DNA from: Gautieria morchelliformis
Lineage: Eukaryota > Basidiomycota > Agaricomycetes > Gomphales > Gomphaceae
Assembly: GCA_015179125.1 (NCBI GenBank)
Contig: WHVA01000002.1
Coordinates: 658,341 to 722,340, forward strand
Reading direction: 5' to 3'
DNA: 64,000 bases
The translations under genes were made by a program, and so were the position numbers. The notes below the pieces were generated by a model. It had not been told where the DNA came from and did not search any database. It saw only the letters and a program-made list of their open reading frames with translations. Shown piece after piece: positions 33,434-46,111 of the stretch. The number at the start of each line of letters is the position of its first letter. The first letter of the stretch is position 1.

Positions 33434-35207
33434 TTTGTCTTCTTGCGAACCCTAAATCTTCGAGAGAGAGTTGGCAGGGGTGGGCGGTGCGGTCTGTGAG
33501 GCTTCCCTTGCTGTCTGGGCGGCGGGCGATGGTTCGTTCCTGGGAGCTGCGCGATGGTGGGCGCAGCCCCGTTCAGTTTTGGTGTGTTGGTCGGTATGAG
33601 TCCCCTCCCAGGAGGTATGTGTCCACCTATGTTGTCGCCCTGTTGCACGGCCTGGTGGGTGGGGCCGGGGGAGGTGGTCCCAGCTCCGTCGCTGCACTTA
33701 CCGATTCCCAGGATTGCGGGTTCCTGCTGGAGGGAAAGTATTGGAAGTTGCTGTCCGGGTTCCTCTGTTGTATTCTACTGCTCCGATCTTTGAACACAGG
33801 GCACTCGCGATCCCAGGTAGTGTGCCCTGCCTTGTCACAGTTGATACACCTGTATTTGTTGGGGTCAGTTATGGTGCAGGCCGAGGATCTGTGTCCTTCG
33901 GCTCTGCATGTTGCGCAGACGTCTGTGGGGTGGGGGCACTGCGTGGCCCTGTGAGCGACTCCCAGCCTCTGGCATTTGAGGCATCTTTTGGCCTCCTGAA
34001 TGAGTTTCCTGGCCGTCGTTCTAGTACTCGCTATGAGCATTCCCAGTCGGATCAGTGTGTTGGCAGCCGTTCGGTTGCACATCTGAATGATAAGGTGTGC
34101 TGTGGCTTGCCTTTCCGACCTTCATTCGGGCGGTTTGATCCACCGTGCTGTCACTATGTCTCTTTTCCCAAGTCCATTGGAGTGCTCGACCGCCTCTATG
34201 TCGTCGCGTGAATTGGGGTCGAATCTTACTGGAACGAACTCCGCTATGATGGAGTAAGAGTTGGGTTTGATTTCTGATGTGTCGTTGAAGTGGGCCAGAA
34301 AGTCTTGGGCGTGTCGCTGGTCCTGGAAGTGCTCCGCCTCCTCCTCCGTGGAGAACTCCACAAATATGCCACTGCTGGGCAGCCGCTGCACCCCCACGGC
34401 TTTAGGTTTCTCCGGCTTGTCGTCCCATTCCATGGCCTCTATTGCCATCGTGACTTTGTTGAGGATGTCGGGTTCGGAAAGGTGAGCTATCATTTGATCT
34501 TGGGTGTCTTGTCGTTTGTCGATGAGAATTTGTCCCCCCCGGAGATCGCATTTGGCCAGCGTGCTAGACTGCAGGCTGACCGGCCTGGTGGTGCACGCTG
34601 CGAGCGCTGCAGCGTAGGATGGGTATCGAGTGGTAGGAGGTGGGGTCCCAGTCAGCTTGTCCACACCATGGTTTAGGTCTGCCGGGATCTGTGCTGCTAC
34701 CGCCTCCACTACCCTTTGGGTGGTGCCGTCGCTTTCCTGCCGCAGTTCCTCCACGGTTCCCGCTAAGCTTCCGGTGGAGTCGCGGATGGTTTGGGTCGCG
34801 GATTCGATCTGCTGGGCGACAGGTGCCAGGATGTCGTTGACCCCTGACAGTCTCTCCCTAGCGATCGTCGCTATTTCCGAAGTGGTTGTTCTATCTGCCA
34901 GATCAGTCAGTAAGGTGGAAATTGCCTTTATACCTTCCTGTATTGTTTTGGGGATGGTGGATTGCGCCTCTGCCAAGTGTAGCAACGCTGCCGCCAGGTT
35001 GTAGTAGGTTATTACTTGTCGTTCTGGTAGAAGCCTCCTGGCGAGCAGGAACTTGTGTGCATCCTCCGGTGTGAGTTGCGGCTTTCTGATCGTGTCCTCA
35101 ACATCGCCTCTGATGATGTTTTGAGATGCAGAACGGAGGTTGCGGGTGTTGTGGTTGGTCGGGGAGGCTTGCGAAGGCAGGACCCTCTTGCCGGGGATTG
35201 CCGCCAT
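33430..35207 (-). pseudogene. LINE-1 ORF1 (gag-like, CCHC knuckles)
   Basis: The start at 35207 (MAAIPGKRVLPSQASPTNHN) matches the position of the start in the second LINE. The first part (34122-35207) contains a helical region (RERLSGVNDILAPVAQQIES) and YPSYAAALAA, ending at TARWIKPPE with a premature stop. A second frame (33627-34082) carries three zinc knuckles: CLKCQRLGVAHRATQC, CATCRAEGHRSSAC and CINCDKAGHTTWDREC. ORF1 proteins bind the element RNA. The stop of the last frame overlaps the ORF2 start as ATGA at 33430-33433. Confidence 0.8.
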
Positions 35208-35400
35208 TGGGTTCTGCTTTTCATGTGTCGTTTGTGGATGCCGATGACTGGGGGCTGAGTGTTGCGTTCCGTGTGGTGTTAATTGGGGTTTTGTGGTGAT
35301 TTCGAGCTTGGAGGCTCTGGAGGAGCGTGGGAAAATTGCTGATGGTGGTGGTTGACTTCTTAGGTAAGTCACTGCTCTTGTTCCCCCTGCTGGCCTTTTC

Positions 35401-36613
35401 TACACTCGGCACATACACATCACCGTCACCTCCACTGGCAGACACACCAGAAACATCATTTTAAGTTCATGTCCATGGGCGGGAGAGGGCGGTGGGGGTT
35501 ATGAAGCCTGGGAGGGGAGGCTATTAATGGTTATGTGAGGGGAGGTGAACTGACATTTGGAGTAGACAGGTAAAATGCATGGTAGTGCCATGAAAGATGA
35601 GGGGAGTGGATGGTGTGGGCAGCAAGGACGGGAAGACATGTGCATACCACAATGTCCGGGCTTGTTATCTGTGTCCGTATCTGTGTCTGTTCCATGTTAT
35701 CTGGATAATGTCGTTTATATTTGACTCTGGATCCAACCAGGTTAGCTTGTTACCGGTGTTCCAAGGGAGCTGACATGATTCACGACAGCTACAATTCTTT
35801 CCAATCTGACTTATCGAATGACTGCAAAAACCTGCCAGACGTCCAATACCATTTATTTTCGCTAGGTTGCACGGTCCCTATTCTAATTATATCACATCAC
35901 CTCAGTAGCTTCCTGGGCCGGCTTTCATGGGCCACCGGGCACAGCTCTACATCACCATCACAGTCGATGCACCAAATGCACAATATCACAGTTTCCATGT
36001 CGTTGTGCCCCATGTCGAAATTCGATGGTGTCTTCATACGACCTCTTCCCACGTTGTATGGGACATGCCGCCAAAATGAGAATCGTCTCGTGTCGCTATA
36101 TCCAGCAACATTGATATGAGCTGGTATGCTGCAGAGATCATCCAATGTTGCTAAGTATAGAATTACAGGCACATGCAAACTCTGGCGATCGTTGGGATCA
36201 CCCATATCATCTCGCGTCGTTACGCTGACACCGCACTTGGAGTCGTCAATGACTCTGAGTGCCAAGCGTGCTTATGTATAATGACGTCAAGTTTTAAATG
36301 CGTTTTGGAGACCACTTTGGATATAATAACCAATTCCTGGCAAGAACCCAAGGCTCAATTACTTGCCCGAGCGGATAACTATATCTGACGCTTTGACCTC
36401 GTATTAATTCTCTTACAGGACGTTCTTCTATCAGACCCACCCATCTTGCAAATTGTGCTGAGCTTCGGCACTGATGTAGGATGCTGTGAACATCTGTTGA
36501 CCTGGCAGCGCCTATGGCTGTATATAGACCTTCGCGGTCTGCTACTCTAACCCCACATCACCACACAAAACTTAGTCCCTTGTCTGCATCCCAATTTGTT
36601 TCTATCTTATACT
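35401..36613. other. No gene recognised
   Basis: Contains the 5' edge of LINE-1 and intergenic sequence. Overlapping 120-130-codon frames on both strands near 35900-36260 have no recognisable domain. Confidence 0.4.
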
Positions 36614-37927
36614 ATGGCTCAGGTGGACGCCCCGGCCGTTATCCAAGTGCTATCAGACAGGTACATACTTACCACATTGAGTGAGATGCAGAAGCACTTA
36701 CCTGAACTAGCTTTGCGGTCAACTCTGCCACCGTTGCAGCGCTCGGTATGCGTTCATGATCCCTATCTAATTCCACGATTTCCACAGCTAGTTATACAGC
36801 ACTGCTCATCTACGACACTATTCTCATGCTGCCATATGAGATCAAGCACATTTGGTGCAAGACCATCAAAATTGGCACCTTTCTCTATTTATTCGCTCGT
36901 TACCTGCCCATGGCTCTGTTCCTTGTTGTCATATATGGTAATTTATCTACCGTGTCCTTTGAGGTATATTATGACAATGCTCATGTGTAACACCCTTACT
37001 GATTGGAATGAGTATCTAGTATGACTTGCACTTGTTATGAAGAAGAAAACTAGAGACTCATATATTCAAAGGAAATGTAATACAATAACTCACCTAGCTG
37101 GTGCTTTAGCAGTTCCTTCTCTGATTGGTGTACAGGGGGAGTGATTATATTTCTCATAGAACTATTAACACAATTTACTTGTCTAGGCTTTCTACTAGCT
37201 CGCACCTATGCTATTTCCTCTCAGAATCAAATAGTTTTGGGTGTTCTTGGGATGCTTATGCTTGTTGCTACAATCTGTGAAGTGGTATGTCCCTGTGCAG
37301 ACATTGCATAAATAGCATAAATTCATTTCACTGGATATAGGACGACTCTGTTTTGGAAAACTGCAATATCACTAGTTCACAAATTAACACAATGACTTTG
37401 TCAGCACTGACTCGCGCTTTCTGCCCAGATTTGGAAAAGTGCAAGGTCACTAGTTCACAAATTAATACAAGGTCCTTGTCAATACTGACTAGGACTTTCT
37501 GCTTATTTATACTGACAAATTCATCAGGAGTAAGAATAATGATGGCCCTGCATTTTCCCAATTTGTCTCTGAATACCTTTGACAGTCCTCAGCAATGATG
37601 TTACTATCATTTTTGACACTGGAGTTGTGATAGTAACCATTCTGAGCTCAATTCAAACCCTGAGGTTTTGGTGGAAAGGTAAGATTTGGAATAAGAAATC
37701 TATCATTAGTCTAGTGATTCACCAAGGTGAGCATACTTCATATTGCTTATATGCATGGACATATCGCTCATCTACAGATAAGGCCTTGTCAGATATGGGT
37801 ATGGAATATTATTCCTATGGTATTTCATATGTCTGATCATATCCATATTCGTGCTTGCCATTGCTATTGTTAATGCTATCACGTCTAGGGTCTTGTTACT
37901 TATCAACATGTTGAGCTTTGAGAGATA
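36614..37927 (+). CDS. DUF6533 seven-helix membrane protein
   Basis: The start ATGGCTCAGGTGGACGCC begins MAQVDAPAVIQVLSD. Later exons encode SYTALLIYDTILMLPYEIKH followed by IWCKTIKIGTFLYLFARYLP (the DUF6533 hallmark: L-I-Y-D, E-I-K-x-I-W, Y-L-x-x-R-Y), LLARTYAISSQNQIVLGVLG, FDTGVVIVTILSSIQTLRFW and GLVRYGYGILFLWYFICLII, ending in frame with LLINMLSFER and TAA at 37925-37927. The repeated hydrophobic helices suggest an integral membrane protein of the kind hugely expanded in Agaricomycetes. Function is unknown. Exon borders before about 36790 and around 36950-37190 are not resolved. Confidence 0.75.
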
Positions 37928-38095
37928 ACTTGGTCTTCTTTTACATTTCAGGTATTGAGAGTATGTAAGACATTGATCATGACATGAAAATGGCTAACTT
38001 CAGCTGGTTCATGGTATAAAGCCAAGCCTGTCTGGCCTCTTGGTCTTGCTTCAGAACAGGTATTTTCTTAGCAAGTTAAGAAGAAAGAGATGTGA

Positions 38096-38473
38096 TTGTA
38101 CTTACAGTACACATACAGCTTGTCAACAATTATCATTTGCCGCTTTCACCTAACTCTCAAAGAGGGGCACAGTCAACTTAATAGCCCCTCATTACCCTCT
38201 CTTTCATTCTCCAGCTTCAAAGCAGCTAGACAAAGTGTCCACAATGCCATAGTGGCTGAATTTGGAAACCCTCACTTGAGCCAGGATTATAGTGCTGAGA
38301 ACTTGGAGGATAATGATGCTGATCATGAAAGCTGGCAGTTGCCTAGGGAGGCTGGGTCAGCTGTGATAGAGTTGGATGAGTTTCCTTGGGTGACTGGATG
38401 TCCTGGAGATGTAGAAATCACTGGGCCAATCCTCTCCAGTGAGCAGTTAGTGTCTCTTTCAGCCACTGGTTAA
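38096..38473 (+). CDS. Hypothetical, possibly C-terminal exon
   Basis: The convincing part begins near FKAARQSVHNAIVAEFGNPH and ends ILSSEQLVSLSATG. It is hydrophilic, with many Asp/Glu residues, and starts right after a CTTTCATTCTCCAG acceptor-like site. It could be a cytoplasmic tail exon of the DUF6533 gene or an independent remnant. Confidence 0.35.
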   Translation: MYLQYTYSLSTIIICRFHLTLKEGHSQLNSPSLPSLSFSSFKAARQSVHNAIVAEFGNPHLSQDYSAENLEDNDADHESWQLPREAGSAVIELDEFPWVTGCPGDVEITGPILSSEQLVSLSATG

Positions 38474-39949
38474 TGGTTCAGTAGGTTCCGGAAGAATGGC
38501 CAAGGCAGAGGCTTAATGACTTCATCCAAGCTAATGCATCATAGCCACGATTCCAACAAACCCCCTAGCAGAGCAATATGCAGCAACTTACATCAAACTA
38601 CCTTTCTTACCTATTGCAGTGCTTGGAAATAGGTCACCATAGACGATGCAGCTATCTGCTCACTCTGGCCGACCTGTCAAGATTGGTTTTCAAGCGTTAA
38701 TATCGTGTATTAGTGAACACAGCGAATGCCCGAATAACTTGTGCGAATAAGTATGCCGTTCTGCGAATAGGTGAACCAATGAATGTTCACAAAGTAAGAG
38801 GGTTCGCCTAAACGGGGCTCGCCCTATCTACAGTCGTAGCGAAATAGCCCGTGGTTCTTGACGATGTAACGTGCAAGGTCTCACGGAAGGGCTGTCTAAG
38901 TCTCGACAATCCCTTCACTGGCGAAGGTGCTCCTTCGGAGCCCTTCTCGAGGTCCGAAGCTTTCGCTTTTGGAACAGTATAGTGTAACCAGTTATAGTAG
39001 GCTCTCAACAAAGAATTAGAGAAATCTATCAAGGACCAAGCTCTGTAGCTATCAAACAAGTCTACAGTTACTTCAGGAGGTGAAACAGTGAATCATGGAT
39101 ATTTCTGGATGATATTCTGGATGTCTGGTTCGTACATTTATGGTAGCTACTTATACTAAAATAGTAGTGAGTACCAGTGTTCAAGATAGTGACAGAATGG
39201 GTCAGGATAATGTGAAAATGCTCCACAGGCTGCATACAGCTGTGGGGCAGGAACAATGATGGGGATACTTGTCCTACTGACAAGTATCTAAGCTGGGACC
39301 TTGGAGCAATATACAAAGCCCCTTTCAACATGTAATACAGCTCGTAATCAGTGGAGCTGGTCAGGGGAATAGAATAGAAAAGAAATCATGTGTGTCCTGT
39401 GCTGTGTGCCTACAGCAGCCTTGGCAAGGCATTTGCCATCTCTGTACCTCTCTCCTGAGGTAGCTATTCAGTAAGTCCATAGATAGGACTGTATAATGTA
39501 ATCTCCATCGTGTCCGATGTCCCTGTATGGGACTATTAGTCCCATAGCAATATTTCCTCTGACCAGGGCCCAGGTGCCTGCTTTCCAGGGCAGGCACTGC
39601 TACTGGTGCATGGATCATTTCTCCCAGATGTTAGCTCAGTTAGATGATTGTATAGACCTTAGAATACTGTGTGATATAGCTATCTCATTTATTCTAACAA
39701 ACCCATGACCCTGGCACCATTCCAGGATAATTCCCAAAGCTGAAGTTTCGGGAACTCGGCTGGGCCCTTGGGCTGTGCTCAGGTTGGATCCGGACCTCAG
39801 GTCAGAACTGAAGCCAAGACCCAAAATGTCCTCAGGAGGGGGTTCCCCTGACAGTGAGAGTGACAGTGACTAAATGGCATTGGGGCACTTTTGTCAATTT
39901 AACCTTCAATCTGTTTATATATATATTAAAATTATCTCTCATGTATTTA
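38474..39949. other. Unassigned, probably repeat-derived
   Basis: Only short frames on the minus strand (38808-39059, 39068-39331, 39361-39618), none with a known domain. The sequence adjoins the PIF/Harbinger remnant and may be its non-coding part. Confidence 0.35.
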
Positions 39950-41210
39950 TTGAAGGTTTGCAAGTTCTTCCACCAATAACTGGTGCAAACCTTCTCTATC
40001 CCTTGTGCTACCTTATTGAGGATGGCCTCTTGACCCCTATCATCAGGATCAAACTCCCCTTCACCATTGTACTGTTCTCACCAGAAATTACTCCATGCAT
40101 TGCCTTCCCAATCCACCATCATATTGTGAAGGATAATTGCAGTGGTAATGCAGCTTGAACATGCTCATGTTTGCTATTAATTGGCACACACAAACCACAC
40201 AGCCAACGTCCCTTGAGTGTGCCAATGCAATGTTTGGAGCGCACATACAGGTGAGAGACTGTGTTGTCAAATTTGGCATTCCAAGGGTTATCAGCAGCTG
40301 GCCTTTTATGGACAGGCACATTGTGCAAGAATATGCCAAATCCACCCAGGCAAATTCATTGCCCTGGAAAAGGAAATACAGATGTTTAGCAGCCCCAGTA
40401 TTTGTAAAAGCCAGAGCATCATGTGCCGATGTTGTCATCCCATGTGAATAGTCTAAAATATGCAGGTTGGTTGGTACATTCCCAATCTATAAAACAGTTG
40501 AGCTGTTTCATCTAGACAATGTGCAGTATCCCACCTGAGTGTTTATGCCATACTTGCATTCTATGCCAATACACATCACCATTTAATCCAGGCTTCTGAA
40601 AGAGGTCAATGGGTGTGCCGTCATACATCAGCCAGCCATCTCTCCATCCAACACAACCAGATGCCCTTTCAACCCATTTATTTTCCATTTCCTTCTCCAC
40701 ATCTGACAGCATCCACACAAATCAATCATCCTGTGTAAGAATTGCTTTTTGACACCTCTCCATGTACTTCTCCACACTATCCTTTGATATGCCTGCAATA
40801 CAAGCCAGATCTGATACAGAGGCTCCATTTCCAACTGGCCCATGTGATACAAAGTTACTGCCAATTGTGTCTCCACTGGGGCCTGAGGACAAGTAAAAGT
40901 GGTCCAGACAACCTCATGGTGCTGAATGAGTTTCAAGAGTTTCTGAAAGGACTTTGGTATGAGATGAAGCATGTGGAACATAACATAGGATCACAGGCAT
41001 AGTGCCATGCCAGGTGCAAGTTTCCAGCTTTAGGAACCTGGGTCTGCCATGCAGGTATCGAGTCTTCTGGATGAGGAGTAGGAGCATCCAATCTAGTTCA
41101 AACTGGCAGAAATAATCTTCAAGGTCATCTACAGGAGTGAATGTTTCCCTGAAGACCATGTACATCAGGTAGGCATGAACAAGTTTACGGTGGTAGGGGA
41201 CATGTGTCAT
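39950..41210 (-). pseudogene. PIF/Harbinger transposase remnant (DDE_Tnp_4)
   Basis: Several minus-strand frames together form a PIF/Harbinger nuclease. In order they give a helical N-terminus with PQAPVETQLAVTLYHMG, then GCVGWRDGWLMYDGTPIDLF (the first catalytic Asp lies in this G-W-x-x-D block), GNEFAWVDLAYSCTMC (second Asp), VPVHKRPAADNPWNAKFDN and HLYVRSKHCIGTLKGRW (the third acidic residue is normally Glu in R-x-x-x-E; here it is Lys). Frameshifts and stops separate the pieces, so no full protein is made. Terminal repeats were not located. Confidence 0.7.
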
Positions 41211-41954
41211 AGCATGCTATATGGACACATGCATGTTATTTGTCACACTTTGATCTGTACTGTCCAAATTTATCTGCTGATAGGTAAACTTATGGCAAAG
41301 CTGGCAGATAACGATTGGTAAGCCACTGGTACCATCCACTCAAAACATTTGAACTACTCCTTTGTTCTACCCACAGCTTGTGCAACCAGTGACCCCAGCT
41401 GGTCATACAAGCAGCTTCTCATCTTACAACTGAACACCCCTATTGCTTCCTCTCTGTATGTACCTTCCTGTCCTTTCCCATGCATTTCTCGTCATCAGCT
41501 GGGCTCCCCTGTACCCATGTGTTACCCTAGTGCATGTCTGTACATACTTATCACATATCCCACTTTATCTTCCCTTCTGTTCCTTGCCTGTAATTACCCT
41601 GGAAAGTCAATGTGACCTTGAAGTGTGGCCACTCACTGCTTGTGTGATGTGTTTACAGGATTACATACAATTTCCCCATGTATAAACATTAGTACCTGCT
41701 TCATCTACACTCTCACACTCCTGCTTCACCACTCACCAAAGTGAAGCACAGGCAAGGCTTTGAATTACCCTGCAGCTGACACATATATGCAGCCAGCTCC
41801 CTGCAGATGTACTTCAGTCTGCCTATTTGGTTTTGGCTCAGATGATGTGGTACACTTGGATCCTGTTGCACATGTGGTGCCTTGGCTTTGCTTGGTGACT
41901 TGGTGTATGATCCAGTGTCTGTTGGATCACCTCAACTCACATTCGGTGGGTGGA
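41211..41954. other. No gene recognised
   Basis: Pyrimidine-rich plus-strand sequence with short Cys/Leu-rich frames and no known domain. Confidence 0.4.
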
Positions 41955-42332
41955 TGTGAGGGCAACACTAATGACGAAGCCACAACCAAAGATACTCAAG
42001 GAGATAAGAGCTGATACTAGGACAATGACCAACTGTGTAGTGGGTATCCGCAGTTTATAACTCTACCAACGTTAGATACATGGGGACTTGCCTGTGTAGT
42101 AGGTATCCTCAGAGATCAAGCTGAGGAAACGCCACCACACGGGCTACAGTCTTATAGCGCTGGCAAGGCTTACATAATAGGGGAGACGGAAACTTGTAGA
42201 AGGTTACGGAAGGTGACGGAATGTGACATGTGACGGAATGTGACAGAAGGTTATGGAAACTGATGGAAGGTGACGGAAACTCATTGAAGGAAATAGAAAC
42301 TTGTGGAAGGAAACGCATGAACCCTGACATCA
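41955..42332 (-). repeat. 3' LTR of chromovirus A, copy 1
   Basis: Read on the minus strand it starts TGATGTCAGGGTTCA at 42332 and ends GTTGCCCTCACA at 41955, matching the LTRs at 51413 and 63678. Immediately outside the start is the purine tract GAGAGGGGGG. At 378 bp it is longer than the 3' LTR of copy 2. It contains an extra segment of about 60 bp with a repeated GTGTAGT(G/A)GGTATCC. Confidence 0.9.
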
Positions 42333-42375
42333 CCCCCCTCTCAATGCTTGTCGTCCTGACAAGCACAGCTGCCAC

Positions 42376-42936
42376 CTAGCCCCCAACATCCACCGAGACA
42401 TCGTTTCCAAGTATGCCACAGGCGGGACCACCATCTCTCCTGGCCCTTCCCTTCCTGGTAATGCAGGTCAATGATGAGCTCAGGGGGATTGGGGTCCATG
42501 GGCAAGTGCGGCCCTCGGAACCTTGCTCGACATATTCACTCTCCTGCCATGTTACGGAAACGTCGCCCCACCCAGCCTTCGAAAGTGTAGGGGGTTCCAC
42601 AAGGGGGGTTCCATCGTTGAGGAAGACAGGGTCGCCGATGTAGTATGTGTTCTCTCGTCTGTGTCGGGGTCTGAGGAATGCGAGTGCAGGGCGAGTGGGT
42701 GCCTGACTCTTCGCTGGTGTGAGGTCCTCAGAGCTGACGGACCACTTTGAAGACCATGCGACGTCGAGATCACGGCAGTCAAGCATCCTTTGTAGCTTGG
42801 CTTCACTGGCTGCTCTGGATGACGAGAAGCCGGAGAAGTGCAGGAGGGTGGGATCGACATGTGACATGTCTGGCAGGTCAGAGAGGTTTTGGGTGAAGCT
42901 GGGGAGGGCAACAAGCTCAATGGCGGGCGAGGACAT
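42376..42936 (-). pseudogene. Chromovirus A copy 1, ORF3 (frameshifted)
   Basis: Starts MSSPAIELVALPSFTQNLSD and contains AWSSKWSVSSEDLTPAKSQA and YYIGDPVFLNDGTP, then a length change in a C-run moves it out of the frame used by copy 2. The gene lies between pol and the 3' LTR, with a TATATA box about 60 bp upstream. See copy 2 (63074) for the intact version. Confidence 0.75.
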
Positions 42937-42992
42937 GGTTGATGGATGTGGTGGGGTCGATGCAGTGGAAGTGAGCGGTCACAGGTGGAGAG

Positions 42993-43001
42993 GGGATATA
43001 T
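42993..43001 (-). promoter_or_regulatory. Putative TATA box of ORF3, copy 1
   Basis: TATATAT on the minus strand about 60 bp before the ORF3 start codon at 42936; conserved in copy 2 at 63008-63014. Confidence 0.5.
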
Positions 43002-43042
43002 AGCTTATCGGAATGAATTGGTTAGGCGGAGGCCGATAGCGC

Positions 43043-46000
43043 TTATCTTTGGGGTTCTGGACCCTTGACATTATGAGTAGAAGCCCTGCCTGCTGTCCAG
43101 TCGAAGAGAGTTTGCCTGGAAGGTTCTGTGAAGTTCTGAAATCTCTGGAAGGGGAGGGACATGTATGTGGCTGCTGAGATACGCTGAGGTGCCTCTGGGT
43201 TCTGCCGGTGAAATTCCTTAATGAGTCGCTTTGCCCCAGAGACATCTTTTGCTGGTAGCCAGAGATTGTCGGCAGCTCCATAGCCCTTCCAGCGCACAAG
43301 ATACTCCAACCTTCCACGGAACATCCTGCTATCTAGAATCCTTTCAACTTCATATTCTTCGGCTCCATCCCGTATGACGGAGGGGGGGGGGGGGTGGAGG
43401 GGCATGACATTCAAGAATTGGGTCATCTTCATATGGCCGAAGCAGGACGACAGAGAACACTGGATGTGTGCGACCAAAGGATGCAGGAAGATTTAGACCA
43501 TAGGCATTTCGTGAGACCACCTTATTAACAGTGTAGGGGCCTAGCCACTTGTGGTCTAGCTTCTTCATTGGGCGAGTGGTTGTGATGTTTTGTGCATTGA
43601 GCCAGACCTTGTCACCAAGCTTATAAACTGGGGCTGCTTTATGGTGTACGTCATAGAAGCGTGCCATGTCCTCTGCTGCCTTGGACAGGGCTGAACGAGA
43701 TTCTTTCGTGGCCGCTTCCATCCGCGTTGTGAACTCATCCAGGGCCTCGAGTCGAGTTTCCCGGACTGGTTCCAGTCCCAGCCTTGGATGTTGGCCACTG
43801 TCCAACATGAAGGGTGTAGTCTGGGTTGAGGCATGGATTCGGTTGTTATAGGCAAACTCGGCCAAGGATATCCATTCGAACCAATCATCCTGACGCTGGT
43901 TGATGAATAGTCGAAGGTATTGCTCAATCTCCTGATTAACCCTTTCAGTCTGTCCATCAGTTTGGGGGTGATAAGCAGTAGAGGCAGTGACTTTGACACC
44001 AAGAAGTTTGTTCAGTTCACGCATGAACTGGGAGATGAACTGTGTGCCTCGATCACTGATGATTTCTTCAGAGAGCCCATGAAGTTTCCAAACATGATCA
44101 CGGAAGAGTCGGGCAACTCCCACCGAAGTTACATCTGAAGTGGTGGGAATGACATGTGCACGCTTTGAGAGGTGATCGACGACAACAAGGAGAGCATCAT
44201 AGCCATGACTGGTAGGCAGTTCTACAATCAAGTCAACAGACATAACCTGCCATCTACGGTCTGGGATACGGTTTGGTAGAAGCTTGCCAATGGGAGAAGC
44301 AGGGAAGGTTTTTGTCCAGTTGCACAGGCCACAGGCCTTCACGTATTTTGCAATGTAACGTCCCATCCCAGGCCACCAGTAACTCCGAGCAACTAGTTCA
44401 GTGGTTCTCCAACGACCAGGGTGACCGGTGAGAGGCATGTCATGGTGCGCTTTCACTATGTCATGTTGTAGTTTTGCATCAAGCGGCACGTACACTTTGT
44501 TGTGATAGAGGACAAGCCCATCCTGTTCAGACCACTCTTCTCCTCGTAAATTGCCAGAGGAGCCCAGTTCTTTGAGAGCCTTGACAACCTTTTCATCCCG
44601 GTCTACACAGTTCCTTACTCGATTGAGGAAAGCATCACCTTCACCTGGGACTAACTGTGCGCCAGCCTCTGGGGGATTTGCCTTGATGTGGAACAAGTCA
44701 GGGGTAGGTAAGACTTGATTTTGGTTGTCTTCCTCCCCCGCTTATGATCCACGCGTCATGAGAGTGCATCAGGCTTGGCTGAATGACGACCAAGACGATG
44801 GATCAGCTCAAAATCAAAGCGAGAGAGGTAGAGTGACCAGCGTGCTTGACGACGGTTCAGGTTTTGTGCAGTGTGGAAGTAGGTGAGATTCTGATGGTCA
44901 TTGAGAATCTCAATCTTGTGCTTCGTTCCCTCTAAGATGTGGCGCCATTCCTCTAATCCCTGAATCACAGAAAGAAGCTCCTTGTCATGGATGGCATAGT
45001 TGCGTTCAGCATCATTGAGGCTTTTGGAGACAAACCCCACAGGCCGCCATTTGCCATCATCACATAGCTGGGACAGTACTGCTCCTGTGGCATAGGCTGA
45101 GGCATCTGTTTCAAGACGGAAATGTTTGTCTTGATCAGGGAGGACAAGGATCGGTGTTGAGGTGATGAGGAGTTTGAACTTGTCGAAGGATGCTTGCTCT
45201 GGGCCATTTGGATCCCAAGACCATTGGGCATCCTGTTTTGTCAACTGATTGAGGGGCTTTGCAATGTGTGAGAAGTCTTCCACAAATCTACAGTAGAAGT
45301 TGATGAAACCAAGGAATGATTTGACTTCAGTGACGTTACGTGGTATTGGCCAGTCCCGCACCCCTGCAACCTTGACTGGGTCCATGGCAACCTGTCCTTG
45401 AGAGAGGATGAGGCCGAGATACTCCACCTCTAGTTGCTCAAATAGGCATTTTTCAGGTTTGAGGTACAGGTTGTTGGCCCGGAGGATTTCAAGGACATGT
45501 CGTACAATCCTACGATGTTCTTCAAGCGACTCTGTGAAGATGAGAATGTCGTCCATGAACACCACCACAACCCCTTCATCGATGAGACTCTTGAAGATAT
45601 CATTCATCATTGTCTGGAAGGTTGCTGGGCTGTTCGTGAGTCCAAAGAACATGACTAGAGGTTCATACAGGCCCCTATTTGTCCGAAAGGCTGCCTTCCA
45701 CTCATCTCCCTCTTTTATGCATACATTATTATATCCCCAGCGAATGTCAAGCTTTGTGAAGTATTTAGCCCTTCCAGCAGCAATCTTATTCATGATGTCT
45801 GGAACAAGGGGCAAAGGATAGGCATTCTTGATTGTTATATCATTGAGCTTCCGGTAGTCTTGCACAAATCTAAGACTGCCGTCCTTTTTCTTCACAAAGA
45901 AGACTGGAGATGCCATAGGTGACTTGGAAGGATGGACCCGATGGCTCTTCAGGTTCTCCTCAAGGAAGGTATCCAGTTCCCTTTGCTCAACCGGTGACAT

Positions 46001-46111
46001 TGGGTAAACCTTTGTGCTGAAGGGTTGTGCATCTGGAGTGAGCTCAATTGCATGGTCCCAGGGCTTTCGAGGAGGCAGTTGGTCAAATGACTCCTTAGAA
46101 AACACATCCTG
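43043..46111 (-). pseudogene. Chromovirus A copy 1, pol (RT-RNase H-integrase-chromodomain)
   Basis: Minus-strand Ty3/gypsy polyprotein lacking gag and protease: it begins at VFSKESFDQLPPRKPW, where homology to copy 2 starts abruptly. RT motifs include VVVFMDDILIF, RNase H LETDASAYATGAVLS, the integrase zinc finger region PLTGHPGRWRTTELVARSYW and ACGLCNWT, the integrase core SDRGTQF and AYHPQTDGQTERVNQE, and a chromodomain EYEVERILDSRMFRGRLEYL. Defects are a stop (CGA to TGA) after SAKPDALS near 44756, a one-base deletion nearby, and a frame change in a run of 13 C before the chromodomain (43382-43394). Confidence 0.9.

Larger units (their letters stand above)
29852..35400 (-). mobile_element. 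Degenerate Tad1-like LINE (LINE-1 of this window)
   Basis: Remains of an I-superfamily/Tad1-type non-LTR retrotransposon read on the minus strand: ORF1 with CCHC knuckles, an AP endonuclease, a reverse transcriptase and a misplaced RNase H piece. It has several frameshifts, a nested insertion and no 3' UTR or poly(A) tail, as the 3' end is cut off after the RT thumb region near 29880. The 5' boundary is approximate. It is related to, but clearly different from, the LINE at 51899-58008. Confidence 0.85.

Noticed and set aside
33412-34840. Long plus-strand frames opposite LINE-1 ORF1
   Set aside because: They are antisense shadows of the zinc-knuckle ORF1; no independent motif.
41955-46111. 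Copy 1 of chromovirus A as a complete element
   Set aside because: Homology stops abruptly at 46111 and no gag, protease or 5' LTR is present on the minus strand beyond it.
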